From contig CM056993.1 in assembly GCA_029891345.1 (NCBI GenBank), positions 273,638,900 through 273,702,899 on the forward strand: a stretch of DNA of 64,000 bases. The letters run 5' to 3'. The first letter of the stretch is position 1. Each line of letters begins with the position of its first letter. The position numbers and the translations under genes are program-made. The DNA is from Dryococelus australis (taxonomy: Eukaryota; Arthropoda; Insecta; Phasmatodea; Phasmatidae). Shown here piece after piece: positions 11,293-23,203 of this stretch. Below the pieces are notes generated by a model. That model saw nothing but the letters and a program-made list of their open reading frames with translations, was not told the DNA's origin and did no database searches.

Positions 11293-11750
11293 CCAATTTA
11301 AAATGTCTCAATTTATTTTAACGGCACTGCCTACCAAGCCGGCAGCCCCTAACTCCAAATGGGGAATCAATAAAGAAATTCCTTCTCATTGCGTCAAGAT
11401 AACTATACCAAACAAAAAATATTCTATGTGCAATTTCTTATGGAATGTTGCTACATTAAGACATCTTGATGATTGTTGATTGTTTCGTTATATATATATA
11501 AAACAAAGTAACATTGGAATTTACATATAAAAAAAAGAATGAATAAATAATATTTTTTCCAAAAATAATTTTATGTAGTAATTTTTTTTTTAAAGGAAGT
11601 CGCGTAAAAATGTTTTTTGTTTGAAATAGTTATCTTTAAAATTGATGCAATGAGAAGGAATTTAGTTTAACATTGATTCCCCATTTGAAGTTCGCAGCTG
11701 CCGGCTTGGTAGGAAGGGTCGTTAAAATAAATCAAGAAATTTTTAATTGG
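11293..11750. mobile_element. Foldback/MITE-like element with about 107-bp inverted arms
   Basis: The left arm (11293-11398) contains 'aatttattttaacg', 'cctaccaagccggcag', 'caaatggggaatcaat' and 'ccttctcattgc'. The right arm (11641-11750) carries the same words in reverse complement and in mirror order. The centre of about 240 bp is AT-rich and non-coding. The outer limit is uncertain because similarity fades gradually, and no clear target duplication was found. The frame at 11673-11900 (+) reads through the right arm and is not a gene. Confidence 0.8.
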
Positions 11751-12833
11751 TTTTCTAAGAAAGCAAATATTGTATGTTTCTTCTATCCCGTCGTCTTCCG
11801 ACGACAAACGCAACGTCAGAATTTCATGCGACGCACTCATCACTGTTGGTCGGCTGCAGCCAGCTGCTTCACTCTGACTGGCTACTGCTCATCGCGCTGA
11901 GTCGCCCTACTTCGAAACCATCTTTATTATCCACTCATTGATTTAACTATACAGGAACTAAGTAGAATATACTCGTTGGTAAAAATGCAAAACCCGCTGT
12001 AGCAAACATGTGGTATTCCAGTTAGATAAAGGTGAGATGATGTGGCAATACTGCAATTAATGTGTCGGCCATAAAGCATACGGCAAGGGAACGAGGTAAG
12101 CTCACTAATGCCAGAGAAGCCACGGAGTTCACATGCAGTGAGTACTGGGACACGGCAATGGTCATGAGTCCATCCGGCGGCCAAGCTCCATGCACGCTGC
12201 ATACATCCAACATGAGGAAAAGCGCGTTACTATGGGCAGAGCAACCTTCGAACACCTGTTATGACGTTTCGGCGTTTTATATGCTGATGCTGTACTTAAC
12301 TTGAAATAAAGTAATTTTATCTACTGTCACGTGGGTTTTCTCGTAAACTAAGTGCCTTACAATGTACAATGTTATACCAAATTGTCTTTTTCTACTTAGT
12401 TTTGATCACAGATTCGTGTGGTGCAGTCCATACCCGCGAATTAACTGACAGCATATATATGCTGCTTGCAGTTAACTGACCTTTTTTTTAAAAGCCCTGC
12501 TCATACACTCAGGATAATAAGGAGGACATTTACTCTGGGAAAAGAAGACATTTAATTGAAATGATAATGCAATTATTTCATTAGCACCACAAATTATTTA
12601 TAATAGAGAACCATAATAAATTATTATTCTCACATTTAGCTCAATATTAATAATGTTGAAAAAAAACGACATAATCAAGTCATTACTCTTCCAAGCAAAC
12701 AATTTTCAAATTTTAATTAACTACATACTATAATGTTTCCATTATAATCTAATTTAGTATGTGAAACCAATTAACATGAAAATAAACTTGTATGCTTACT
12801 GTTGTTTTTTTTTACACAGCGAAAATTTTAATG
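11751..12833. other. Spacer, no gene recognised
   Basis: A locally GC-richer patch at about 12060-12260 is open in several frames on both strands (12062-12304 +, 12022-12255 -, 11927-12202 -). None shows a recognisable domain. It may be a decayed mobile element, but I found no partner copy. Confidence 0.35.
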
Positions 12834-13010
12834 AAGGTTGTTTACGAAAAAATTTTGAAATCAAGCTTCGAAAGAAAAACCCCTGCCAATAACTGCATAC
12901 ATTTTAAATGAAGTAATGACTGCAACTCTGACTATAAATTTGGCAGTGAACTAAGAAGTAGTTCCATGTCTTACTACTCGTAAAGTTAAAAATTGTTGTC
13001 ATCTGCGATT
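12834..13010 (+). mobile_element. MITE remnant, left half only
   Basis: The left end reads AAGGTTGTTTACGAAAAA then a TTTTGAAATCAAGCTTCG block, close to the left side of copies 3026 and 9683. Further matches are 'aactgcata' and 'gtagttccat'. The right inverted end is missing. Confidence 0.5.
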
Positions 13011-14939
13011 CCGTTTCTTTTTGTTGTGTGCAAATAAAAATAAAACTTGGAGTGCTTGACACACGCTAAGGTTTCTATTTCTTCCCCGTCAGTTGACTGC
13101 TGGAGCATTCCAGTTACACAGTTAATGGCTTTGTTTTTTATCCTTCTCACGCTCCCATGTCAACAAAACAAGTGATCAACTACTGTAACTTGAAAAATAA
13201 AATAATAATTAAAACATTTTTACATCTTTTTCTGAGTAAAGAGGCAATGTTTGTTATTACTTTATGCTATATTTCAATACAGTTTACTGTCCCGGAAAGG
13301 CTTGAAATTTCACATTGTTTGCCGACCTGGAAAATGTGCTATACTCTAAATCTGAATCAGTGAGAATTTCATTTTTAAATCAGTTAACAGTATTAGACGT
13401 ATTCAACATTCACTTCAGTCAATTTAACTGACGAATTATTGAAAAGATACCACTTTTCTTTCACTTACTGATTTAGTGACATTTTCCACTGATTCATTGA
13501 CCATTTTATTCACTGTTTTCCAGTGATTTGTTTTCAACTTAAATATTACGTAAACAGGGCGTATCAAAATAATCAACGCATAAACTAATAAAATCCATAT
13601 AATGTATTTCTTAAATGCGAGTTTCGTGTTTTATAATACCATTTTACGAGACCACATGAACAATCAGTCTTTCGTTTTGTTTTTACGTCTTTCATTTCGT
13701 TTTCACGTAATCACCTCATATAGTTCGGTTTGAAGGTCAAACAACATTAAATGTGGCTAGATGAGTACATTTATACATACTACTTGTTTTAAGACTCCTG
13801 TTAGTGCAATTTAAAATAAATAATAAAAGAAAGGACATAAAATTTAAAGCTACATATTTTCGCTTAAGAATTATATTACAATATAGTTACATGCGGACGC
13901 CTGAGGGGAGTATCTGAGTTCGTGAGGGACGGAGGTCTTAATAAAAAAAAAAGAAACTAAATCTGATTTCTGACTTGTTCACTCCTCTATTACTTACAGC
14001 ATGAAATTATCTGTCTTCACTGGTACTCTTTTTTATCTGATAGTGAGCGCAATATTTAACGTCTATTTAAACTCTAATTGACGTCCTTCTTAATCGTCTC
14101 TCCGCCGGTTACAGTCAATTAACTCATACTCATCATTAACACGTGTTCAATCGCCGAATTCCCATCCTCTGATCACTTCTCTCGCCGCTAGTTCTATCGC
14201 TCGGAACTCAGCCACTCACTCACTCATAAACTCCAACTCAGCACAACTCAATTCCCGGCCCTGAGGTCGGTCACACTTATGTAGTGTAGTCCTGACCATC
14301 CGGAAGGTTCAACGCACCCCGAGTTACGCTGAGAGAACGAGGTCAGTAATCTAGAACATTCTTCAGATAAACGCAGAAACCAGGGTCATCAGCGTTCACC
14401 GCATAATAGATTATCGTGTCGGCTCGCTTTCGTAACTGATACGTGTCCCCCGGCATATCGCTTGCGCTGCCGCCGCTATCATGTAACAACCCTCTGTCCT
14501 CCTAAGCTTAACCTGAATGATACAGTTGCCGGAGGCTGTGTGTTGAGTCGGAAGGTGACGAGCGGCACGCCAATTGATGGCTTCATCTCGGCGTGGGTCC
14601 TCAGACAGACTTGCAGACACCGTACAAAGAGTTGCCAAGTATTATATAGTTTCTGGTGGCGTAATTGTTACAAATACCGTGCTGCCACGGGGGAGCTCCT
14701 CTGGCGCTTCGTTGAAATGTTTTATAAATTATTATTGTTGTAATGTGTTTTGGATTCTTTGCCTGGCCTGGATACCGACGTGTCACTGTAGTTCGCTAGG
14801 CTTGTCCACCATTACTGAATCATAACTCTTGGTAGGTCGATTTGTGCGCACATGTGTACTGTGAATTTGTCATCACGTCGGTCTACTACTTGAGCTCGTC
14901 ACTTGGGAAAATTCACTCACACTGTCCAACGTGAAACGT
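13011..14939. other. Spacer with a moderately GC-rich patch, no gene recognised
   Basis: Region 13330-13545 is dense in short words such as CACTGATT, CAGTGA and TCAGT in both orientations. Region 14100-14830 is richer in GC, with open frames at 14411-14638 (-), 14462-14743 (+), 14574-14825 (+) and 14601-14786 (-). No domain is recognisable in any of them. Confidence 0.35.
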
Positions 14940-15009
14940 CACACACACACACACACGCACACGCACACGCACGCGCACACGCACGCGCACGCGCACGCAC
15001 GCACACACA
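14940..15009. repeat. (CA)n/(CACG)n microsatellite
   Basis: A CA tract passes into CACG/CGCA variants over about 70 bp. The His-rich frame at 14931-15125 (+) is a reading of this tract. Confidence 0.95.
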
Positions 15010-16505
15010 GTGTCCAACGGATACTACGGTTTAAAATCCTGGACAACCGCGAATTTTTTTTAAATACATTAAAATTGCACATTATAATCGGCGACTATCG
15101 GAAAAATGTTTATTTACCGTACTGATTTGGCTAAATTCAGTCAAAACAATATTTGATTCGCCGCACGTCGTTGACTGTCACTTTTTCAACCAGTGAAGTT
15201 GTTTCACTTTAACAACCAGTGGTTTCCCATCGATTATAAGTAGAGCCGTTCTCACTGATACAAGTAGCTGAATTTCACCGCTAATCATTGGTTTTCCACT
15301 GATTTGAATTTACAGTCTACTTACATGCAATTTAAGTGAGTATACATTTTAAACTTGGAATAAACTTGAAACTTCGAATGAGAGTTAACTGACCAAATCT
15401 CCACAGAAGCCAGTTTACAAGTTGGTACCTCGGCACGTATGCCACTCGCTTTGAAACAATAATGCCATGAAATGTGTTGTACTGTACGTGAAACATTCCT
15501 TGAGTGATAGGAATAGTATGCTAACCCCTTATTACTCATAACAAAGGGCAAAGAGTTACGAATTTAGACCTTCTGTGAAGTGGCCTAAACTCGGCCGGAC
15601 AAAAAAAACTCATCCGGCGATTGTTCTTCTTTCCGGTTCACGTCACGATTGCACACGATTTTACAGTTTGGGCGAACTTGAAATCGGTGCTCGTTCAAGT
15701 AAATAAATTACTGTTTTAACGCATATGATACAATATGCAGTGAAGGGTTAAAACAGCATTACAATGTCTGGCGGAATGGTTGAATCTATATAAACCTATA
15801 TATTAAATACTAAGTGCGTACTAACTTCTACGACTAACTTTCAAGGTAGGTAATTTGGGAGGGGGAAATTCGGATTCTGCGTTAAATGTGTGGATGCAGT
15901 TTCATGAAATACATGATCAGCTAGGTGTTTTGTTTTTAGTATTCTGGTGAACTTACACCCAGTGTAGGCATTAAAATTCTATGACCGATAAGTAATTTTT
16001 TAAAGGACAAATTAAACAATAGAAGTATGCTATAAAATGTGGGTCAGTTCGGTGTAGCCAGTGAAATCCATGACAATCATTTTCGTAACACGTAATGTAA
16101 TAGCGACGCCCGCCATTCGATTGTGTGTAGTTTTTTAGTATTAAAATAATTATAGATTTTTAGGGTATTTAAGCAATAGTTGTAGGAAATTTAATAGAAA
16201 TATATATACATTGTATACATACATATATCCCTCTTTATATTAATTAATGTATTATATAAATCATATATATAATATCAATCTCAATGAATACCAAGTAAAT
16301 ATAAGATTTTGTAATATCCTACTGAAAATTAAAATACGAATGCACTTCACTTCAAAGCATTTACACTTGCAAACGATTTCCCTTAAACCTACTCGTAAAC
16401 GTTATTCAACATAATTATTGGGTTACTCATGTTGTAAGACACGTTGTCTTCTGTATGAAGGAACAAATACACCGTATCTCTAAAAACTTGTTTGTCTCAC
16501 GAGTA
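15010..16505. other. AT-rich spacer, nothing recognised
   Basis: Region 15180-15320 again contains several CACTGAT/ACCAGTG words, like 13330-13545, but no clear repeat unit. The 76-codon frame at 15321-15551 (-) is unassigned. Confidence 0.4.
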
Positions 16506-16983
16506 TGACGCTTATAACGGGGGCGCACTTAAGATGTCCACACTTTTTATAGGTGAACGCTCAAAACAACTTGGTGTTGTTTATACCAGTAGTGACAATC
16601 ATGTTTTACTCGTCTGCTATTCTGTTGGCAGCTTTAAACCAAAACACATTTTCTTATGACCCCGGGAGGGTTGACCACAGATAAATGCAATAAATTTATA
16701 TCAAAATAGAAAAAGTATCGTGAACATTAATCAATATTCACAAACCAATATTATTTATTGAAGTTAACGTGTAGGCTACGTTTTTATAGTGTTGATTACA
16801 AAATTTATTACTTCTCCTTCTTTATTTAATGATTATGTAGTTGACATATGAGCATTTGATATAAACTTTAACTGAAAGTCGCAAGGCAATGTTTATTTTG
16901 ATATGCGGAAAGATACATAACCAACGGGCTGATAGTAGAAATTAAGCAGGGATTTCAAAAGTGCTGAATTTTACGTGAACAAC
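16506..16983 (+). mobile_element. MITE remnant, left end lost
   Basis: The inner block 'ataacgggggcgcactta' resembles the ACGGGCGCACT block of the other copies. The right end 'aattaagcagggatttcaaa' then AGTGCTGAATTTTACGTG and AACAACCTATAG matches the right arm of copies 1-3. The centre has diverged or been replaced. Confidence 0.45.
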
Positions 16984-18138
16984 CTATAGTTTACACACTG
17001 CAGTGCAAAAACTGAATCTGAAAGAGAAATTAAAAAATACCGTAAACATGATTTACATGGTTAAACAAAAATCACACGTGATGTTTATGATTAAGCATTT
17101 GAATGTTGACAACACAACTAAAACTGGTTTTAAAAGCTATTAATGTCAAGATAATTATTGGAAAAATGCAATATTTTAGCAAGTCAAAAAAGACGGATAT
17201 TTTTATTACCATGAAAAATTCGGCCGGACGCAAAAAAAAAAAAAGGATAAAAATGAGGACTTTACAGGATGTCTGGTAACACTGCCTGCTCAGGATCTTT
17301 GGAACTTCTTGCTTATCATTTCCGCATTATGTGAAATTAACATTCACGTGGAACTGCTCATTTTATTCTTGCGCCAAAGAAGTGTAATTTAGAAGTTGTC
17401 ATAAACATAACAGTGTTAATAATATATTGTAGTTCTTCTGCACATAAAATAAACAATGACTATAAATTAAATAATTTCAACATCCATAAATTTAAACATC
17501 ACACATTTAATGTACATCCAAGCCATGAACTACTTGTTATTAATTAATTCCCGGTTAACTTATTATTAGTTTTTCAGTCAGTGTTGACGTTACGGGGCAG
17601 TGAAATTTTAAATGTTTATTTCAAACTTGCTGAATCAGCCATGCACAGATTACCATGCGAAGCTGCTATAAACCTAATTATGTTTCTTTTACGGTAACTC
17701 TTTCTTCAATTTCTATCAAACAGAAAGAACCCCGTTTTAGCGGTAAGAATTAAGACGTTAAACTTGTAACTACTTTTCATGATTCGCTGCCAACTTTATT
17801 GTAGATATGTCAGCCAGTGTTCACATCAAACGATGTGCAGTTCTGGGGCAGGGAAATGTTTTTTTTTCATAGGTTGATTTCGAAAGATATCGGTTAGCCA
17901 CGGATGAGCTGTACGGGCATACAGTAACAGATAATACTGAACAGCTCTATATAGAGGTTTAATATACTCAGGTTAAGAACAAAACAATATTTCGGATGGG
18001 AGAGTTTGGCAGAGGGAACATTTCCCCCGCTAGGTGCGCAACGTTCCAAAATGTAACTTTTAATTAAAATTTTGAGCTACGTGAATAATAAAAGAGACAG
18101 ATTTTACTCAGTCTTATCATTATTGCAATTATCAGCTT
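16984..18138. other. AT-rich spacer containing a second MITE remnant (17700-17885, -)
   Basis: At about 17700-17885 the words 'aactacttttcat', 'ccaactttattgtaga', 'atgtcagccagtg', 'gtgcagt' and 'aggttgatttcgaaag' appear in the order expected for the reverse complement of the MITE left half. Its terminal arm is not preserved. The rest is unremarkable AT-rich sequence. Confidence 0.4.
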
Positions 18139-18441
18139 TTGGAGATTATAGAGAAAATCTGGTTCCTTACCGACACTAACGATTACCTTCTGACGAAAAT
18201 TTCCCCTTTGACCAATCTTTCCACAGTGATCTTCCCAACCTGTAGTAGATGTAACCTTATCTATGTCAACAGCATTAAGGGGCCCGTCTACCTGGAGACG
18301 CATTCCGCATTCGAGGCCCAGAAGCGCGCGAGCGGTAGTGCCTACACTGTCACACACATCAAGTGCGCCATCGCCACTAAGCAGAGAACTATGAACTGGT
18401 CTTGTCGTGGTGTGTGTACCCATGGGACTTTAAAGCGGTGA
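18139..18441. other. Candidate exon, unassigned, strand ambiguous
   Basis: A sharply GC-richer block of about 200 bp (18226-18425) in AT-rich surroundings is open on both strands: 100 codons on + (18139-18441) and 119 codons on - (18064-18423). On + it is preceded by 'ccaatctttccacag', a good 3' splice acceptor context ending at 18225. On - the frame begins with Met at 18423 and runs into 'cgtcagaaggtaatcg', which resembles a donor. I do not recognise the protein in either direction. It may be a host exon or an old element fragment. Confidence 0.25.
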
Positions 18442-21120
18442 TCCTATCGTTTTATTGTTGGAGAGTCTGTATCTAAGTTCAATACTACGTTGCATGTTTC
18501 AACGTACGGCAGTAAAAAAATAAATAACAAAAATAGTTAACGGTGTTGAAGGTTTCCAAAATAATATTTATAGCATGCGTCTTTAAAGTACCATTACGTA
18601 CTTTTCCATTGTATTCGTAGTTTAGTAGGTAAACTGATTGGGAATACGTTAAATAGTTTCGTCAAGAAACCCGTGAACGTTCTAGCACCAGACAGGCGGT
18701 CAGGCGGTGTCATTAAAGAAAGACAGACAAATTCTAGTGGTGGCATCTAGCAGTGTAGCGTGACGAACATTAGCGAGTTTCCTGGAACTGACTAGGCCTA
18801 TTGACAAAGTTCTTAGAAAAGTATTAAACTTTTATTTAGGTAACCAATTGTGTTTTTGTATTAAATTTAACATTTTACTAACGTTCACTTTAAAATTGAG
18901 AATAAAATCGTAAGTTTTATGTGCCCGAAAAAACCAGATATTTAGAAAAGAAATGTTATGTTAGATGAAGTTGTGTATTGTAAATGTTATAACTTTGACT
19001 CCCAGACCGATAAGGTTATTTTTTGCGTTATTTGTCGTTTTGTAGTACCGCTATTACATTTATTTTTAAAACAAACTGTATAAAATAATTCAAATTTTGC
19101 TGGTTCGAGTGGTTGTAACACAAGTGTCAGTTCATGTCCTTCGTAGCATCACACTAACGTCCCACATTCACTATCTTTTAACTGTCACTTAAAAAGCAAA
19201 GTTCTTCAGTCAACTTGAAAAATAATTTCAACTAAAATTATGTGCTTTGCGCACTGTGTTGTGGCAGAAATGGCAAAGTTGAGCATATAGCAGATACTCC
19301 TAAAGAAATTTATTCCAATCTATCTCTCTTAAACTCAATACTGTGGTAAAAGTAACTTATGAATTGTTCCAAAAGAGTAGAGATGTGCTTATTTTCAGAA
19401 GAATAAAAAATGAATATTCGACGTTAAATTAGTATTCATAGTATAATTTTAATTTTTGTTGATATATTTTGAAATTTCTCAAAAACATGTTTCAGACATC
19501 AACTAACAATTACTATGAATTCTCTGAAGCATCAAAAATTTCAGCATTATAGTTACAAAACAATAATAAATAAATAACGTAGAAATTTTAAAAGTGTTTT
19601 GACAGTGATAAATTGCTATATTATTAATTAATGTCTGAAATAAGATAAATAAAATAGAAATACTGCAACAACGGTTCAAATTTGTAAGTGCAAAATTGTC
19701 TTCAACTGTCCTGATTTTATGTATATTTACAGACGACCAAACAGCTAACCATGAAATCAGTAAAGCAATTAACAAAAGCTCACAAAAACTCTAATGCACT
19801 CGGCACACAGTCCAAATTTGCCTCGGCCATCATTTTTTAGATTAAAATAGTTAGGTTACCCATGATATTATTAGGAACTGTACGAAATATTTGCTAAGTG
19901 AACTTTTCATATCGTAAAAGTGAAATATACAATTCCTTATTCAGATATTGAATTTTTGCACCATCAAATTATTTAAAGAACAAATGACTATATAATAAAA
20001 ATTGACTAAATATAGCAGCAGCTGCTTGCGTATACCTAAATCTAGTACAGTCAGAAGTTACTTCGTTGCATCGCATAAACATAAAAATTAATGTAAGCTA
20101 GAGAATCAGGGGAAATTCACATTTGAATTTATCTCCTAGTCTGATGCACAGCTTTATAAAGGAATTAACATAATTAATATGTATTCCATTGTACACAGAA
20201 TATATCGTATTTGTTGTTCGTGTATTTATTACTTTTTTAAAAAGTATTTTTCCTTATATTCGAGGAAAGTTCAGTGAGGGGAAGAGCTTTCGATAGATAC
20301 TTTAGTTTGAAGTTGGGACTGTGGCATTGCTCTTAATAGGTAGATGGTAAATTATGTTTGTTATCATACTCGTTCGGATGTAGATTTGTTCTTTTGACAG
20401 TTTTTGAATAAGTTAGCCTGATGTTTACTAACATCTATGCAACCATTGGGCAAATATGACAAAATACATAGGCCTACTTATATTTTATAACCGTTTATAG
20501 CCATATTAGTCAATTAATTTTTGCCATAGTTGTGCTTTTTTTTTCTGCCATAGTTGCACATCACGCCGCCTGTGAACACTATTGTAAATTTGGCTCATGA
20601 AATATTTTAATTTTTTACTATATTATGTTTTAATGTATTTACTTTTATGCGATAAAGTCAAAGTGTGACTTAAGTGTAAGGCCATATTTAACGATAATTT
20701 TTTATTTCATTTTCCGAAAGAGATTTTTATAATGACCACATAAATATAAATATTTTTAGTTAAATGATTATAGTTTTCAAAATATAGCATCAAAAAGTCG
20801 AAAATTTCGGCATATGGGAGCCCAAGTTTCGATTCTCCTAATTAACTTCAACAGCTAAATCACTTGTCATGTGTTCTGTATCATATACACAACAAAATTA
20901 ATCCAATATCAATGTTATTAAAAATGGCTACTCGGGTACTGGCATCCTGAATCTATTAAAAAATAGGTATTGATGTAATTGCTAACACACTTATATTCGC
21001 CTGCGAGAAAATAATATTAATATTAATTACGTAAGAGGACAAACTCTAAATCGAGCATGAATTAACTGAGCACAAGTTCCATGGTTTCTAATTCCAGCCT
21101 CAGCATTTACGATTCTCAGT
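18442..21120. other. AT-rich spacer, nothing recognised
   Basis: There are long AT-rich stretches with dense stop codons. The 90-codon frame at 19503-19775 (-) is hydrophobic but has no recognisable domain, and AT-rich antisense of spacer commonly gives such frames. Confidence 0.45.
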
Positions 21121-21570
21121 TTGGCGCCGCGGAGCTACATGAGCCAGCGGGGGTGGGAGGTAGGAGGTTGTAGTGGGTAGGGGTCCATAGTGGGAGGTTG
21201 CGTATATGGAGGGGGAAGGGGGCGGTGCCCGGCCGGATCCGGAAGATTTGGCAACCGCGCAAAATCAATATCTCGGAACTGCAGGCGGTTCAACAACCCC
21301 CTACGCGAGGAGGAGGATGAAGGAAAAAAAACATGTGGAAACTGGAAAACTTGTACTGTTTCGAGTTGTGTAAGTGGTGGGAGTGAGGAGTTTTTCAAGT
21401 CAAAAGGAACGCGAAGGGGTATCTCGATTCTTCGTGCGCGCCTGGGCAGATCGGCCCTCCAAAACTGGCTGGCAACCCCTTCTATTATTCCTGCTTGTTC
21501 CGGCCGGAATACTAGACCTAGTACGAGTTTGCGTTTATCTACTTTGCTAATTTTTTTTTTACACTCCTAA
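21121..21570. other. GC-rich patch with unassigned frames
   Basis: The 126-codon frame on + (21190-21570) and the 87-codon frame on - (21135-21398, Pro/Ser-rich) overlap in a GC-rich patch. Neither has a recognisable domain. Base composition alone can explain both. Confidence 0.3.
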
Positions 21571-21654
21571 GAACAACACATGGTGGCACCTTTGTTACAG
21601 TATGTCTCACGAACGAGTGCACTTTTCTGACAGTTCTCAAAGAATGTGTAGTGT

Positions 21655-21881
21655 TGGCAGAGATTTGGGCAGCTCTTTATATCGAGGTATTGAGAGCCGA
21701 AGGGGGTGAAGTGAGCATTGAGCAGCGCCGGAAACGATAGATCCCCGAGAAAACCCGCCGACCAGAGGCATCGTTCGACACGATTCCCACTTGTGAAAAT
21801 CAGGGAGCGACCCCGCCGGGAATCGAACCCATTTAGCCTTGGTGGGAGGCGAGTAGTCTAACCACTGCATCACCGTGGCCC
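21655..21881 (-). mobile_element. tRNA-derived SINE, best copy
   Basis: Read on the - strand it begins GGGCCACGGTGATGCAG and carries an A-box-like TGGTTAGACTACTCG (21850-21864). A good B box, GGTTCGATTCC (21819-21829), follows. These are the two internal RNA polymerase III promoter elements of a tRNA-derived head. The body of about 140 bp follows and is shared with the copy at 10163-10335. Similar but older copies lie at 5341 and 37757. The 78-codon frame on - across it is not a gene. Confidence 0.8.
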
Positions 21882-22350
<469 letters not shown>

Positions 22351-22353
<3 letters not shown>

Positions 22354-22808
22354 GGGGTGCCGAGAAAAGTGCGGATATGGCTTTGTATTATGTATACGTT
22401 ACATGAAAGTATATATATGTTTTTTTTTTCCACGAACTCACGTAAGTGAATAATTCTGTACATTATTAAATAATAGTGCACAAGATTTTACTTTGCTCGA
22501 CAGATAGTAGCAACATAGAGAAAAGGGTGACTATCGACATCACCGCAACTGAGGCATACTAAATTACTAATTACTATTTGCCAATTGGAAGTCGGCCAGA
22601 ATGAGGCTGTGAAAAAACAACCATGTATTTGCTCTGAAATATTTCTAGCTTATGTGAAACCAATATGCAAACATTATTTAGGGGTTTAATTAAGCACTTT
22701 TGAAATTAATATTTAAAAAAATTACATATATTACATTTTAATGGACACTGTTACTGAAATGCTGCAAGTCAAGTCGACAGCGATGTAGAAAAATAAGTTT
22801 GACTATCT
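22351..22808. other. Spacer containing a MITE left-end remnant (about 22684-22790)
   Basis: The sequence 'aattaagcacttttgaaatt' followed by 'acattttaatgg' and 'acactg' resembles the left side of the MITE family without its outermost 15 bp. The remainder is unassigned. Confidence 0.35.
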
Positions 22809-23203
22809 ACTGAAACATTTTCTGTGAAATCTTTGTTCGCGCGAATGTGCGTATCTCGGTAAATAAAAGTTCCGGAAACACAACTTTTGGCCATAAAGGT
22901 AAAAACAATTATTTATGTCCCTATCTTTTTACTTTTATCGTATTAAGTGTATTCACGCAGAAAAAAAAATCGTTCAAATAGTCAAATATAACACTTTTAA
23001 AGTACGGTTATACACGCGTAGTTTAATATGTGGGATTTCATCGCAGATAAGTCCCACTGTTTCAGCTCTGATTTACACGGTACAGTATTTTGACGGAAAC
23101 ACTGCACTCCTTGCCAGTAGGAGCAATGAGGCGCTAAGGGTTCGTGTTAGTGTCGCCCGTATCGCTCCCTCGCTTCTTAACCTTGAACGTGCAGCTACAT
23201 ACT
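22809..23203 (+). repeat. Dispersed repeat family B, copy 2
   Basis: It aligns with 4876-5320 in the same orientation. It shares 'tgacggaaacactgcac', 'aggagc.atgaggcgcta', 'gtgttagtgtcgcccgtat' and 'cttgaacg.gcag'. It lacks the poly(A) expansion of copy 1. The 98-codon frame at 22915-23211 (+) lies inside the repeat and is not taken as a gene. Confidence 0.75.
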
